A stretch of DNA of 64,000 nucleotides from Mya arenaria (GCF_026914265.1 NC_069124.1:86700915-86764914), one strand, 5' to 3'. Shown: positions 36,847 through 47,501, counted from the first letter of the stretch. Notes: generated by a model not told the origin, from the letters alone. A program made the numbers and translations.

Positions 36847-39800
36847 TCAATTAAGTATGTTTTCGACATCGCTCCAGTCACATACTATATTGAAAATATT
36901 TGCATCCACCTCGTCAGATAACCCACGCAGCCCTTCTACATTGTAAGGCGTGTTAGTAAAAGCCTTCACATATACAGTCTTTACACTTTTGTCAAGTTTT
37001 AATAGCAAGGCTTCGTCTGCGTAACAATTCACTAAAGCAGCATCTAATATGTCATCACTTATAAGGGCGTGGTATCTTTCTGGAATGTGGTTCCGAATTC
37101 GTTTGTATGGCTTTCTTGAGAACTCTTCGCCATCTACCTCTAGCACCGGGACAAAATGGTCGCTGGAATTCTGAATGTACACTGCTCGACCCCTTAAATT
37201 ACCACCAATGAGGCCTAACGGTTTGTATTCTAACCAACGCCACTGTTCCTTACTGCCATACTGTGAATAAACATACACAACGCTTCTGGTGAGAGTTGCA
37301 AAAGCAAATATCTCCACTTCTGTTCCCCAAGTGTTTTCGGAGGCCATCATTGACGTGTCTAGATATCTGGAAACCGAATCACGTGTAATGCCTTTCATTA
37401 GAGTTTCGTTTTCTTTCATGAAGTCAACAATCGCTTGCCTTATCAAGCTATGGTGTGTTTGTACGCCAAAAACTAAATAACTGAATGTTCTAAACAAACA
37501 ATTGCCATCCCCACGCATGTTTACAGTTTTAGTAGGTTTGGCGTCTCGTCGTATATATTTGTCTGGACCGGATGCATACGTGTTTTTGACTGCCGACTTA
37601 AATACACTCGAGATTTGTTCCTGCCATTCTTGATTAGATGGTCTGAATTGAAATGGTTGGGGTTCTTGATTAGTAGATTCTGTAGAATTGGTAGGTTGTG
37701 TTGCAACATCTTCTCGCGATACTCTTCTCTTTTTTGGAGGGAGATTGCAGTCGTCAGATTTATCGTTTCTTTTTGCAGGTCTTTCAAACGCTTTCTCGTT
37801 TGCTTGGGTTCCTGTTTCTTTGTTTATTAGACTGTGGTCATCTTTTGGACCTTCAGTTGGTCGCTTTTCTGTGTTATCTGTAGCAGCATCGTCATTACTC
37901 TGCCTATAGCGATTCAGTCTGTTCCCACTTACACTTGTTTTCATTCCTTCTAGGAAATAAGTGCCTTTTCCAGTTACTTTTGTTATTTTGAATGGTCCTT
38001 TCCATTTTAGACCCAATTTCCCTCCTTTTCTCGTCAATTTTCTGGTGTTATGAAGAAGGACTTGGTCGCCGACTTCAAAACCTGCTGTATCGTCTTTAGG
38101 TAGTGAAGAATCGTAATATTTCTTCTGCTTCGATTGTGCCGTTTTAATATTGGACGATGCTTCTTTTCTGTTGCACGACAGTTTAATGAACGAGTCTATT
38201 CTTTCCTTTAGTGACAATTCAGAGTCTTGGTTATCATCCGATTGCATTGCTAAGTCTAGTTCTATTGGTAAGCGTGCGTGCCTTCCAAACACAAGATAGA
38301 ATGGTGTTTGTTTCGTCGACTCATGTTTAGACGTTCTATAGGCAAACAGTACGTATGGTAACTTAATGTCCCAATTTTTCTGCGACAAATCTACACTGTG
38401 CACAAGCATATCGCACAAAGTCCTGTTAAATCTTTCAGTATGTCCTCCTGTTTGTGGGTGATATGCTGATGCAATTCTATGTTCTATCCCAAACTGCTTG
38501 CAAAACTTTTCATTCAAGTCGTTGCAGAATTCTCTCCCCTGATCCGTTATTAATACGCTGGGGCAACCATGTGTCGTGACAAACTTTGTGAATACTGATA
38601 GTACAGTTTCAGATGACTTGTCTGGAATCCCTTCTGCCTCTACCCATTTTGTCAAATATTCTGTTATAACGACAATGTACTTGTTTCCTGAAATGTATAA
38701 ATGTAAGCATTTTACAATACTTATTTTAATCAACGATGCATTGTCAAAGACAATACTAGTATATCCCCAGCCGATAGATGTTTCTTTTCAAGTTTGAGTT
38801 TGCATAGAAACTAGAATTTCATTCTGCATGTCTACGGGCCAGCATCGCAGTTTTAAGATGTTGCATAAAAATTCCCTCATGCATATAGGATATCCTCTAG
38901 AAAAGCACTTCTAATGACCTCTGTTATCTTTACCTTTAACTGGAGACCTGGTTGATGCGTGCGACACTAGATCTCATGGTAGTTAACATTTGTGTGAAGT
39001 TATAGTAAAAAAAATCTCTTCATGCAGTTACCAGATATGCCCTGCACAAGCATTTATCAGTGATCTCTAAGAAGACCTTTACCTTTGACCCATAAACCCA
39101 GTTCATGCGCGCAGAACTAGAACTCATGGAGGTGATCACTTGTGTGAAGTTTTTACAGAAATTCCTCCATTTTCATTCAAATTGGAGTTATGGTCCGTAA
39201 AAATCAGGACGGACACATGCACGCACATATAGCGAACATCAAAACCTGGCGACTAAGGGTCGAGTTCACCGAAGGTGGGCTCGACAAAAATGGAAGGAAA
39301 ATAAAAAAGCACTACTCTGTTTCTTAATAATATCTTTCTCAAGTTTACAGTTGATATGTTCTATACAAACTACTTTAAGAAAAAAATCCCCCATTCATTT
39401 CGCTTGAAAATTGCAAATTGCTAGTCAAATGCTATAACTCTTAAAAAAAATAATTGAAATCTGGCCAATAGTCTTCAAGAAATAGCCCGGAAACAAAATT
39501 TGGACGGACGGACAGACGGGACAGACGGACGGAGGGCAATCCTATCTCGGTTACACCGGTAGGGGAGTTCCATAAAAAAATTCAATGTACTTTTGGAGAT
39601 ATAGTGGAATCCAGTTAGGTTAAAGATGTGTTGAATGTTTTTTAAAGCAGACAGACAGACGGACGCAAAAACGAAAAAAATAAATAAATAAAAAGACGTG
39701 CATAATCTCCATATTGCCCTTTATCACTATTCCAAGTTTCATGAATTTTTTTTAAGTATTTTGAAGATATCGCGGGATCCAGATTTTCGGACGGACGGAC

Positions 39801-42800
39801 GGACAGACGGACGGACGGACAGACTGACGGAGGGCATTCCTATAGTCCTCGTAGGGGACTAATAAGCCTGATCATATTTGACTGACAGGTCATAAACAGC
39901 TGGTACATTGACATATCAGCTGGCAACCGTCGACGGCGTTTAAGTTACAGAACTATCAAAATTTAATTTAATAAACTATGGTTTTCCCGTAAAAATACAG
40001 AACTATCAAAATTTAATTTAATAAACTATGGTTTTCCCGTAAAAATACGACATATATTTACAGTGCTTAAAAAGAAATGCAGTTGCTTTCGCACATGGCC
40101 CTGTTTCACATGGGCGGTCGCTTTGCTTGTAACTAATCGTAAACTGCGTAAAATCTATTTCAGTTTACCACCACTCAACAGGTGCATTACCGATACGTCT
40201 CTACCGCTCCAGTAACTAAAAATCTCAAGTTAAACTGACTACAATGTATTACAACGTTTCAAATGAGTACGGTGGTACAGAGGTGAAATACCCAGTAGGT
40301 TGTTTTCCACCATCATTTAGCATTAACTTCACCGTCAAACCACGTGAAGACTGGACATGGTGATTTTATCAATATAAGTATATTGTAACTTAGCAAACTG
40401 ATCCTTATAGAAATATGAGTCGCATCATTACTTTTATGCATAATAGTGACTAAAAATGAGCAGTGCAACCGTTGGTACTATGTGAAGGGCGTTTTCTATG
40501 TGTAGGGGAGATGTAAAATTATGACCCCCAGTCACAGTTTATGACCGGGGGCACAATATTATGACTCTGCCTCACACAGAAAATAACCCTCATATAGTGG
40601 TTTGTGTGAGACTCATTTTCCTATGTGTGGAGGAGTCGTAATATTATGACCCCCGGTCACAGTATTATGACCCCCCGGTCATAGTATTATGACCCCCGGT
40701 CACAGTATTATGACCCCCGGTCATAGTATTATGACCCCCGGTCATAGTATTATGACCCCCAGTCATAGTATTATTACGGGGGTCATAACATTATTATGCC
40801 CTGTGGTGCCGCATAGCGGTGTTGCCGCATAAAGGTGGTCGGACTCGTTTATGCGGTGATTTTCAACGCATATAGAGGGTGACCACCTTTATGCGGCGAC
40901 ATGCCACGCATAAAACAACTAGATATGTGTCCATAGGACACTGGTGCACCCCTACATGATGCTTAGTAACATGTTATATCATTTGATCTTTAGCGCATAT
41001 TAAGTTTGTCTTAAAAAGGTTGTTGTGCTCAAGCATGAAGAAAACTAATAAATAAATAGCAAAGTTTTAGTCACTTTTGGGAAATTTCAAACTTTAAAGT
41101 CCCATAAGGCTTTTATTTTTATGTTAAAAATGGGTTTAACATTTGTCTAAATAGGGAATGTCAACAATAAAACGTAAAGAAACACTCACTTTTAATTATC
41201 CTACATGTAAACATATAGTAAAAAGAATTAAGGGAGGTAATAAAATATTTTGTTTTCCTTATAATGCTTATTGGATATACAAATCTGTTAAAAAGCTTTA
41301 AGAAAACAGTTATTTCTTATATAATTTAACTTGAAAAATATATAATTTCTTTAGTATACTTTAGTCACAAAAATAGTGGCAGCCACTCCAAACACAAAGG
41401 CCTTATGAGGCTTTAAATTTGAAGGTCAAGGTCATTCAGAGGCCAAGGTTATCTTCATATTAATTTTTTGAAGGTCCAGTTCAAAGCTTTGTTGTGTTCA
41501 AATATGAAATTAATAAGTATATTAATACCAAAATTATTACTTCACAAATATTTCCTTATATAATGTATAGTGAATAAAACAACAAAGGGCCATAATTCTG
41601 CTAAGACTAAACGCAGCAAAAATTCCTGTCTGTACGATCATCAACATATTAAGGTTGATCATCTGTGAAAGTTTGAACAAAATCCCCCAAGCGGTGTAGG
41701 AGGAGTTGCGTTCACAATTTTTTTTCCATATATAATGTATAGTGAATAAAACATCAAAAGGCCATAATTTTGCTAAAACCAATCACAGCCAAAATTCCTG
41801 TCTTTACGATCATCTACACATTAAGGTTGATCATCTGTGAAAGTTTGAACAAAATCCACCAAGCGGTGTAGGAGAAGTTGCGTTCACAATTTTTTTCCCT
41901 ATATAATGTATAGTGAATAAAATATGCCCCCACTTAAGATGGAATGACCTTCGGAACTTAAGACTTTTTCAGAGGAAGAGAGAGTGAGTACATAAAACTA
42001 GATCCTGGTCTGGTTGAAACTTCATAGAAGTAACTAGTAATTATCGTTTATGTTTTAATGGGTTTCTTTATGCGGCGAAAGGGGGCCTTTCTGCCGCCTA
42101 AACATGCCCTCTGCATGCGTTGAAAATCGCCGCATAATTTTGTTTGACCATCTTTATGCAGCAACACCGCTATGCGGCACCACAATGCCCCGACATATAT
42201 TGTCTACGAGTCAAAGTCACCAGGGTCTACCAAAGCAGCCCAACAAACCGACAGACAAAACTTACCCTGATAAGAGGTTTCTAGAGGACCTATAAGGTCC
42301 ATGCCCACTTGCTTGAAAGCCTCGGCGGGAACTGTGATAGGTCGCAGTGGCTTCTTTGCTTTCTTCAGGTTCACCTTTCTTTGACAGTTGTCGCAGTTCT
42401 GTATAAACGTGTGTACATCTTCGAAACATCCTTTCCAGTAAAACCTAGTCGAAATCTTTTCCCATCTGAAACAAAGCAAACATAACTATTAGTCCAGATA
42501 AGTTACCAAAATACAGTCAACCTTGCCTTAGCGACTCACTGATTTAGACAACTTCCTGCCGTATACGACCCTGTTTACGACCGCCTGACGTAAAAAAATC
42601 TATATAAAGTCACTGACTGAATTAAAAGACTCCCTGTCTGACGCCACAAACGACCGTAATGTTTGCACCCCGTGATGATAATATGGCTTAATTAAACGAA
42701 TTTCATGCATTTTTCAGTCATTAACATATAGCGCTTCGGATCTTGGATTTCTTACCAGCGTGTTAACTTTACTGTGTGCTATGGCAAAAATGTTTATTTT

Positions 42801-44262
42801 TCTCTTTTATTATCTGAGTTAAGTCAATTTAACCATAACTTCTAATATGTCCAAAATTGGACGATCTGTGGATGCACGAGTTCATTTTATATAATCCGTA
42901 CGAACAACTTTTCTTGTGAGAAAATCGAATTGGAGCTACCAACCTAATTAAAATTTCGAAATTTCAAAATCCCTGCTCCTTTTAGTATTACCAAACAATA
43001 ATAAAATATGATGGAAATATAATCTCATATAAACCTATCCATTACCCGATGAATAAACGCGGGATTTGAAAACTCAACCGATGTGCAGTAATATGATATC
43101 ACGGCAGACAAAATGGCTTGCAAAACAAGTAAAAAGGAATTAGACAAATAATAATGCAAATACGTATACATATTCTAAATAGGGAATATCTTATATCAAT
43201 TTAAATACCATAATCCAAGAAAAAGACAGGCATCAGGATTTACAAGAACAAATAATAAATTGAAACACTTGACGTTAGTGGACCTGAATTAAAAGACTCC
43301 CAGTCATACGTGACCTTTTTGTTAAGGTCTCACGGAAAGTCACCTATTACAAGTTTCACTGTAGTATCATTACTAAAAATAAAGCTAGCCATGGATGCAC
43401 CTGAGACAAGTTGAAATCCAATACATGTTGTTCTAAATGTTCTAAATGACGATAGAATTATTAGAATTAGTTTTGAGTTTACATAAGCAACTTTCAATGA
43501 CTGTGGCGTAGTGGTATAATGGAAGAATGCGGAACACTACACATGTTATGATCATGGGTTCGATCCTCATAAGTGCACAGATACAACCTTTTCCTTTTCG
43601 GCGGAATTCAAATACTTTCCTGGCATTCTTATAGTTTACTTGGAGGATACTGTCTACTTATTATGTGTACTCGGACCTTATTTGAATTATACATGCAAAA
43701 TCGAGATAAGTGAGGTTCTCGTGATTTAGATTTTTACATAACATTACTAAATACAAACTATGTAATTCTTTCCAAAAATGAAATAACAAGAGCTGTCACT
43801 GTAAGAGACAAATGCCCCCCTAGCACATTGACCTTAATTTGACCTTTGACCTTGAAGGATGACCTTGACCTTGAAATGTTTGAACTCAAAATTTGCAATT
43901 CTGTGAAGTTTGATTCAAATCCATTCAATAGTAAAGAAGTTATGGCTGAGACACGAAAAAATTGAACTTTGACCTTTAAGTGTGACCTTGACCTTGGACC
44001 TGGGGGACCCGAGAGTTGGATGCGACACACCGTCTCATGGTGCTTTACAATTCTGTGAAGTTTGATTCAAATCCATTCAATAGTAAAGAAGTTATGGCCA
44101 AGACACGAAAGATTTGAACTTTGACCTTTAAGTGTGACCTTGACCTTGGACCTGGGGAACTGAGAGTTGGACGCGACACACCTTCTCATGGTGCTTTACA
44201 ATTCTGTGAAGTTTGATTCGAATCCATTCAACAGTTAAGAAGTTATGACGAAGACACGAAAC

Positions 44263-44296
<34 letters not shown>

Positions 44297-45544
44297 AACG
44301 GACAGACAGTGCAATCACTATATGCCCCCCACTTTGTGGGGGGGGGGGGGGCATAAAAAAAACTTCCTCACTTGAGGTTCGAACCCACAACCGCTATCGT
44401 CATAGATCTGAACGATACCACTGGGCCAGCGACTCTATATGAGAAATTAATATCTGTAATTTCATTAAGTACAGAGCATTTTAGAGGACAATTAAATTAA
44501 AGTGAATATGCTAATGCATCAAGTAAATAAAATACTTATCAAAACAATAACATTTACCTGGAGTCATCCGATCATTACACCCCTATTTATTGACAATAAA
44601 CTCGTATCTCATAATCAGCTTTTTTAAACGGACTATACTTTAATATTGCACACTGCATATCAAAATAAACCAGTATCATTTACTATTGGCATGAAAAGCG
44701 GACAATATATAGACAAAACACTTTATTTCAGTTTTATCTAATAATGGAATGATCCAAAGACCTGTTCACCTATATTATAAACTTTAAAATCAAGTACCGT
44801 TATATATTCTTTACCTTTTTCAGTATAATGGTTTTGTCAGCGAAAACCAAAATATTGCGTTCGGACTGTTCTCACAATATATTTACAGTTATTATAATCG
44901 AAAATTAATCATAACTGATACAAAGATCTAGAGCTTAATGTTAGTTTGTAAAACGACTCATCTGATACGCCTTATTTATACATACATGACTGTTTTAAAG
45001 CATGAAATAACTTTGAGAGTATCCCCTGCCTGTCGGTTGTTCGCTCTCAGTGTCCGTGTCCGTCATAATCCGTACAAGTCTAATAACAAGATAGTTGTCT
45101 CGTTATAACGAGATACTTAGTCGTTTTTACGAGATATTTATCTCGTTATTACGAGTTCAGTCACGTTTTGACGCTTTTGTTATTCAGCTTTCGTACTAAT
45201 TTAAATAATCTTAAATGTCATATCTAACACAGGCTCACAGGAATCACAAGTTCCTTTTTGGTCATGATAATGAAATCATTATATCAAACTTACGTTTTTG
45301 AAACTCCCAAATGTCCTCCGTGATCTGATGCATGCATGCTCTGAATGATGTCATCTGTCTTCCCTTTCTTAACAACTTGCAAACGTTTTGATGAGCTGGT
45401 TTTCTTATAATACAACCCGTCATCAAAAATAAAAGGTTTGCACTTTCTACGAAAATTCCTCTTTTTGTTCTTGTCTTTTACAGAAACGGGATACTTCCCA
45501 TTTTTTACAAACTCTACAACATCTGTGTAATCTTTCTCGTCCAT
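36847..45544 (-). CDS. Ginger1 transposase: Gypsy-type integrase fused to OTU protease, three exons
   Basis: Exons 45544-45294, 42465-42266 and 38687-36847 join in phase to 763 aa with no stop or frameshift. Order of parts: N-terminal FDDGLYYKK stretch; HHCC zinc finger (HASDHGGHLG about residues 71-80, CDNC 108-111); DDE integrase core with Asp140 (GMDLIGPL), Asp199 (TDQGREF) and Glu235 (HTERFNR), a D-35-E spacing; GPF motif 381-383 (LKWKGPFKI); a low-complexity linker with PPKKRRVSR (NLS-like); then an OTU domain with GDGNCLFR (Cys547) and DHFVPV (His661). The integrase would cut and join element ends. The OTU part is a deubiquitinase fold in other proteins; its role here is unknown. All catalytic residues I can check are present, so it may be active or recently active. 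Confidence 0.93.
38790..39875. repeat. Diverged tandem arrays with ACGG tracts in Ginger1 intron 2
   Basis: Units marked by 'GAACTCATGGAGGTGATCAC' and 'ATCTCATGGTAGTTAACA' followed by TTGTGTGAAG recur in 38790-39240. Two related tails follow, each ending in GGACGGACGGACAGACGG near 39510-39530 and 39790-39820. The second closes with an imperfect hairpin, TAGTCCTCGTAGGGGACTA. Confidence 0.65.
39946..40045. repeat. Perfect 50-bp tandem duplication
   Basis: The unit starting TACAGAACTATCAAAATTTA occurs at 39946-39995 and 39996-40045 without visible differences, so it is a very recent duplication. Confidence 0.95.
40510..40795. repeat. ~21-bp array of TATTATGACCCCCGGTCA motifs
   Basis: About nine copies of TATTATGACCCCCGGTCA(T/C)AG stand head to tail, with two inverted variants at the left. 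They share the TGACCCCC(C)GGTCAT core with the Ginger1 terminal repeats although they lie in the middle of the element. They abut the TIR element at 40802. Confidence 0.85.
40802..42184. mobile_element. TIR element nested in Ginger1 intron 2 (MULE-like), 1383 bp
   Basis: The outer ends TGTGGTGCCGCATAGCGGTG and CACCGCTATGCGGCACCACA are exact inverted repeats. Homology continues inward imperfectly for about 100 bp (GCCGCATAAAGGTGGTC, CGATTTTCAACGCAT). Direct ATGCCC flanks at 40796-40801 and 42185-42190 may be a 6-bp target duplication. The interior has no transposase frame; it holds two to three ~172-bp tandem units (TATATAATGTATAGTGAATA). Long TIRs suggest a MULE-type MITE, but a 6-bp duplication is short for that group. 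Confidence 0.75.
43500..43580 (+). repeat. tRNA-like SINE head
   Basis: Box-A-like TGGCGTAGTGGTATAATGG and box-B GGGTTCGATCC have near-tRNA spacing. The arms do not close well, so it is treated as a SINE relic in Ginger1 intron 1. Confidence 0.55.
43786..44356 (+). repeat. AGGTCA-rich tandem element with ACGG tract and terminal hairpin
   Basis: It begins AACAAGAGCTGTCACTGTAA, near TGCCCCCC. Three units contain TGTGACCTTGACCTTG and 'TTCTGTGAAGTTTGATTC'. It ends with GGACGGACGGACG, then the hairpin ATGCCCCCCACTTTGTGGGG...GGCAT. This is a clear full-length member of the family. Confidence 0.8.
44357..44440 (-). repeat. tRNA-like SINE head, minus strand
   Basis: On the minus strand, TGGCCCAGTGGTATCG (box A) and GGGTTCGAACCTC (box B) are correctly spaced. 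This is the best-preserved tRNA-like stretch in the window. It could be a degraded tRNA gene, but it sits at the edge of a repeat inside Ginger1. Confidence 0.5.
45095..45165. repeat. Cluster of TCTCGT...ACGAGA palindromes
   Basis: CTCGTTATAACGAG is followed by CGTTTTTACGAGATA and ATCTCGTTATTACGAG at regular short spacing. It is probably the end of another small element; no boundaries were seen. Confidence 0.6.
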
Positions 45545-46124
45545 GCTGCAAGGTTGGACTGACTGCTTACCACAGACCTTTATATATACACGCGTTTACG
45601 TAGAACTGCTTTCGGTGTCGCTGTCGTTTTCTTTGATGTTGAACGAGCGGCTTTTCTGAGGTAAATCAAAGGAACTATTTTTAGAAATGATGCAGTCTGC
45701 ATAAAACATAAAAAACACCGCTCAGTGACATCATGGACTTTGATGTAAGTCATGGCACGAACAGTGACTGCTTAAATAGCTCCTCAAAGCCTTGCATTTT
45801 TAACACATTCGTTTTAAGCAATGCCTCCACGGTATGAACAAAGGCTATCTAACGTCAGATGAAGTAGAACAATGTTGTCTTTGAAGTTGAATCATATACA
45901 GCTACGTTAAAGCGACTTATGTATATTGTATTACATTGATGATAATTTAAATGAAATTCAAATGGAAGCAATTTTATATTTCATTTCAATAGATGTAGAC
46001 ACAGCAGCTTCTGCAGCAGTAACATGCAGCGGCTCCAGAAGCAAAAACAACAACAACAAATATAAAAGCCATAGAAACACGACAGTGACTTGAATTGATA
46101 TAGATATGTTAGTAACAGGCTAAG

Positions 46125-46206
46125 TGGGGGGGGGGGGGGTCAATATTTTACAGATAAAATCGGGGGGTCATTATTTTATAAGGGGAGTCAGTATTTTATA
46201 GAAAAT
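46125..46206. repeat. Ginger1 right subterminal repeats
   Basis: A run of about 13 G is followed by GGGGGTCATTATTTTATA-type motifs, mirroring the left subterminal region. Confidence 0.65.
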
Positions 46207-46275
46207 GGTCATTATTTTATATAAAATAATGACCGGGGGGTCATTATTCTATGGGGGTCACTTTACAACGTTACA
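46207..46275 (-). repeat. Ginger1 right terminal inverted repeat, 69 bp
   Basis: Exact reverse complement of 33740-33808. It is followed at once by the second CCGG. Confidence 0.97.
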
Positions 46276-46279
46276 CCGG

Positions 46280-46367
46280 CAGCAAATTTTCCGTTCTAGC
46301 TTCTTTCGTTTTCATAACGACGTATACCAGTACATTTATTGTTTCAGAAAATTACCTGAAACGTCGT
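46280..46367 (+). promoter_or_regulatory. TRIM-like gene 5' flank displaced by the Ginger1 insertion
   Basis: Only 88 bp separate the transposon end from the likely start codon. TTTATTGTTTCAG at 46335-46347 looks like a splice acceptor, so there may be an upstream non-coding exon, now beyond or replaced by the transposon. The open frame happens to continue back into the TIR, which is judged fortuitous. Confidence 0.4.
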
Positions 46368-47501
46368 ATGGATACTAGTTATATGATTGAGCGCATACAA
46401 TGTCCTTTATGCACTGGCATATTTATTAAACCAAAATGTCTTGATTGTGGCCATGAATTTTGCGAAAGTTGTCTCAGAGGTCACATACTTCGGACAGTGC
46501 GTGCAGCCGGACATTGCATTACTGACTTTAACTCGAGTGAAGGACCTATCTTTCAGTCGAAACAAAAGACATTTAACTGTCCAGTTGAAGACTGCAATAA
46601 GGAACAGAAGCCACTCGATCATGACAAGGGTCCAGTAGATTGGGTTCATGATTACAATAATGATCTAAATACTCAAACACTTGTAGAAATTTGCACCGGT
46701 CAGCGTGGTGCCAGCTATGCTGTCTGTCACAATTGTAAAAATGTGGGTTTACAGAGAAAAGCATCTCACGTTTGTTTTAACCATAAAATGTTGTACTGCA
46801 CGACTTGCGCCTTTGTTCATGAGACAACCTATAAAACATACCAATACTGTTCTACAACACATGTAGCAGATGTTGAAAATGCACTTGTATTAACAAGCGG
46901 TGGAAAAATGGAAATTAGAGAAAAAGAGGGACTAGCAAAACAATGTGGCCCTTACAGCCAACCCAAAGCAACTAATGTGTGCAACGAGTGTAGCAAAGGA
47001 TGCTGTTCTAAATGCTTACCACAGAATCATAATGATAAGGGATATTTGCATGCTTCTGTTCACAAGTCAAAGTCATCTTCAGACATGCTCAAAGACACAA
47101 TAGCTGAGTTAGGAAAAGATTTAGATGAAATCAAAGAAAATATAAGAAAACAAATTGATGAACTGGAAAGCAAAAACACAGACAACCCTAAAACTAATTC
47201 AGATGAAGAACAGTCTGCTAAGGCTACAGTAGGAGAGGAGCATAATGAACTGGAAGGAGAGCAGAAAAGCTTGCCAAAGACAGAGGAAGCAAATGATGAT
47301 GTACATACAGAATCTTTTGCCAGGACTCTAGAAATGATGAATGCCAGATGCCAGTTCCTTGAAAGACATCACGAAAACATCCTTGTGCATATTGGTGACA
47401 ATGGCACTATGGCCTCAGATTGTACTGTAACAGAATTAGCAAATGAACTGAGAAGAACACGGTCAGAAATTATGGCTATTAAAAGTCGACTACTAAAATG
47501 A
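46368..47501 (+). CDS. RING and B-box (TRIM-like) protein, single coding exon
   Basis: The protein is 377 aa from the ATG at 46368. I prefer this to the longer frame from 46251 because that start lies inside the transposon TIR. An N-terminal RING finger has CPLC (12-15), CGHEFCESC and a final CPVEDC. A cysteine/histidine B-box-like block follows (CHNC, CFNHKMLYCTTC, then CSTTH), and a second (CNECSKGCCSKCLPQNH). After that come a predicted coiled coil (ELGKDLDEIKENIRKQIDEL) and an acidic, lysine-rich tail. No C-terminal NHL, SPRY or similar domain is present. RING plus B-box plus coiled coil is the TRIM architecture, usually an E3 ubiquitin ligase. The RING has a long insert before its last cysteines. 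It is head-to-head with SDHAF4. Confidence 0.88.
   Translation: MDTSYMIERIQCPLCTGIFIKPKCLDCGHEFCESCLRGHILRTVRAAGHCITDFNSSEGPIFQSKQKTFNCPVEDCNKEQKPLDHDKGPVDWVHDYNNDLNTQTLVEICTGQRGASYAVCHNCKNVGLQRKASHVCFNHKMLYCTTCAFVHETTYKTYQYCSTTHVADVENALVLTSGGKMEIREKEGLAKQCGPYSQPKATNVCNECSKGCCSKCLPQNHNDKGYLHASVHKSKSSSDMLKDTIAELGKDLDEIKENIRKQIDELESKNTDNPKTNSDEEQSAKATVGEEHNELEGEQKSLPKTEEANDDVHTESFARTLEMMNARCQFLERHHENILVHIGDNGTMASDCTVTELANELRRTRSEIMAIKSRLLK

Larger units (their letters stand above)
33740..46275 (-). mobile_element. Ginger1-type DNA transposon, 12.5 kb, structurally complete
   Basis: The ends are perfect 69-bp inverted repeats starting TGTAACGTTGTAAAGTGACC. They are flanked by CCGG on both sides (33736-33739 and 46276-46279). 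Published Ginger1 elements have 40-270 bp TIRs, CCGG/CCGT target duplications, and a Gypsy-integrase-like transposase with a C-terminal OTU or Ulp1 protease domain (recalled from the Ginger description by Bao and colleagues). All these traits are present. The single gene (36847-45544, minus) is uninterrupted after splicing. The element has grown by nested insertions: a TIR element at 40802-42184, fold-back palindromes, tRNA-like fragments and tandem arrays, mostly in introns and flanks. Confidence 0.93.

Noticed and set aside
44357..44440. Functional tRNA gene on the minus strand
   Set aside because: Boxes A and B are good, but I could not pair an acceptor stem confidently, and the sequence sits in nested repeats.
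33740..46275. Gypsy LTR retrotransposon or domesticated Gypsy integrase gene
   Set aside because: There are no LTRs, gag, protease or reverse transcriptase. TIRs, CCGG duplication, introns and the OTU domain fit Ginger1 better.
46251..46367. Upstream extension of the TRIM-like ORF (39 extra residues)
   Set aside because: The ATG lies inside the Ginger1 terminal inverted repeat and the peptide has no domain; the internal ATG at 46368 directly precedes the RING finger.
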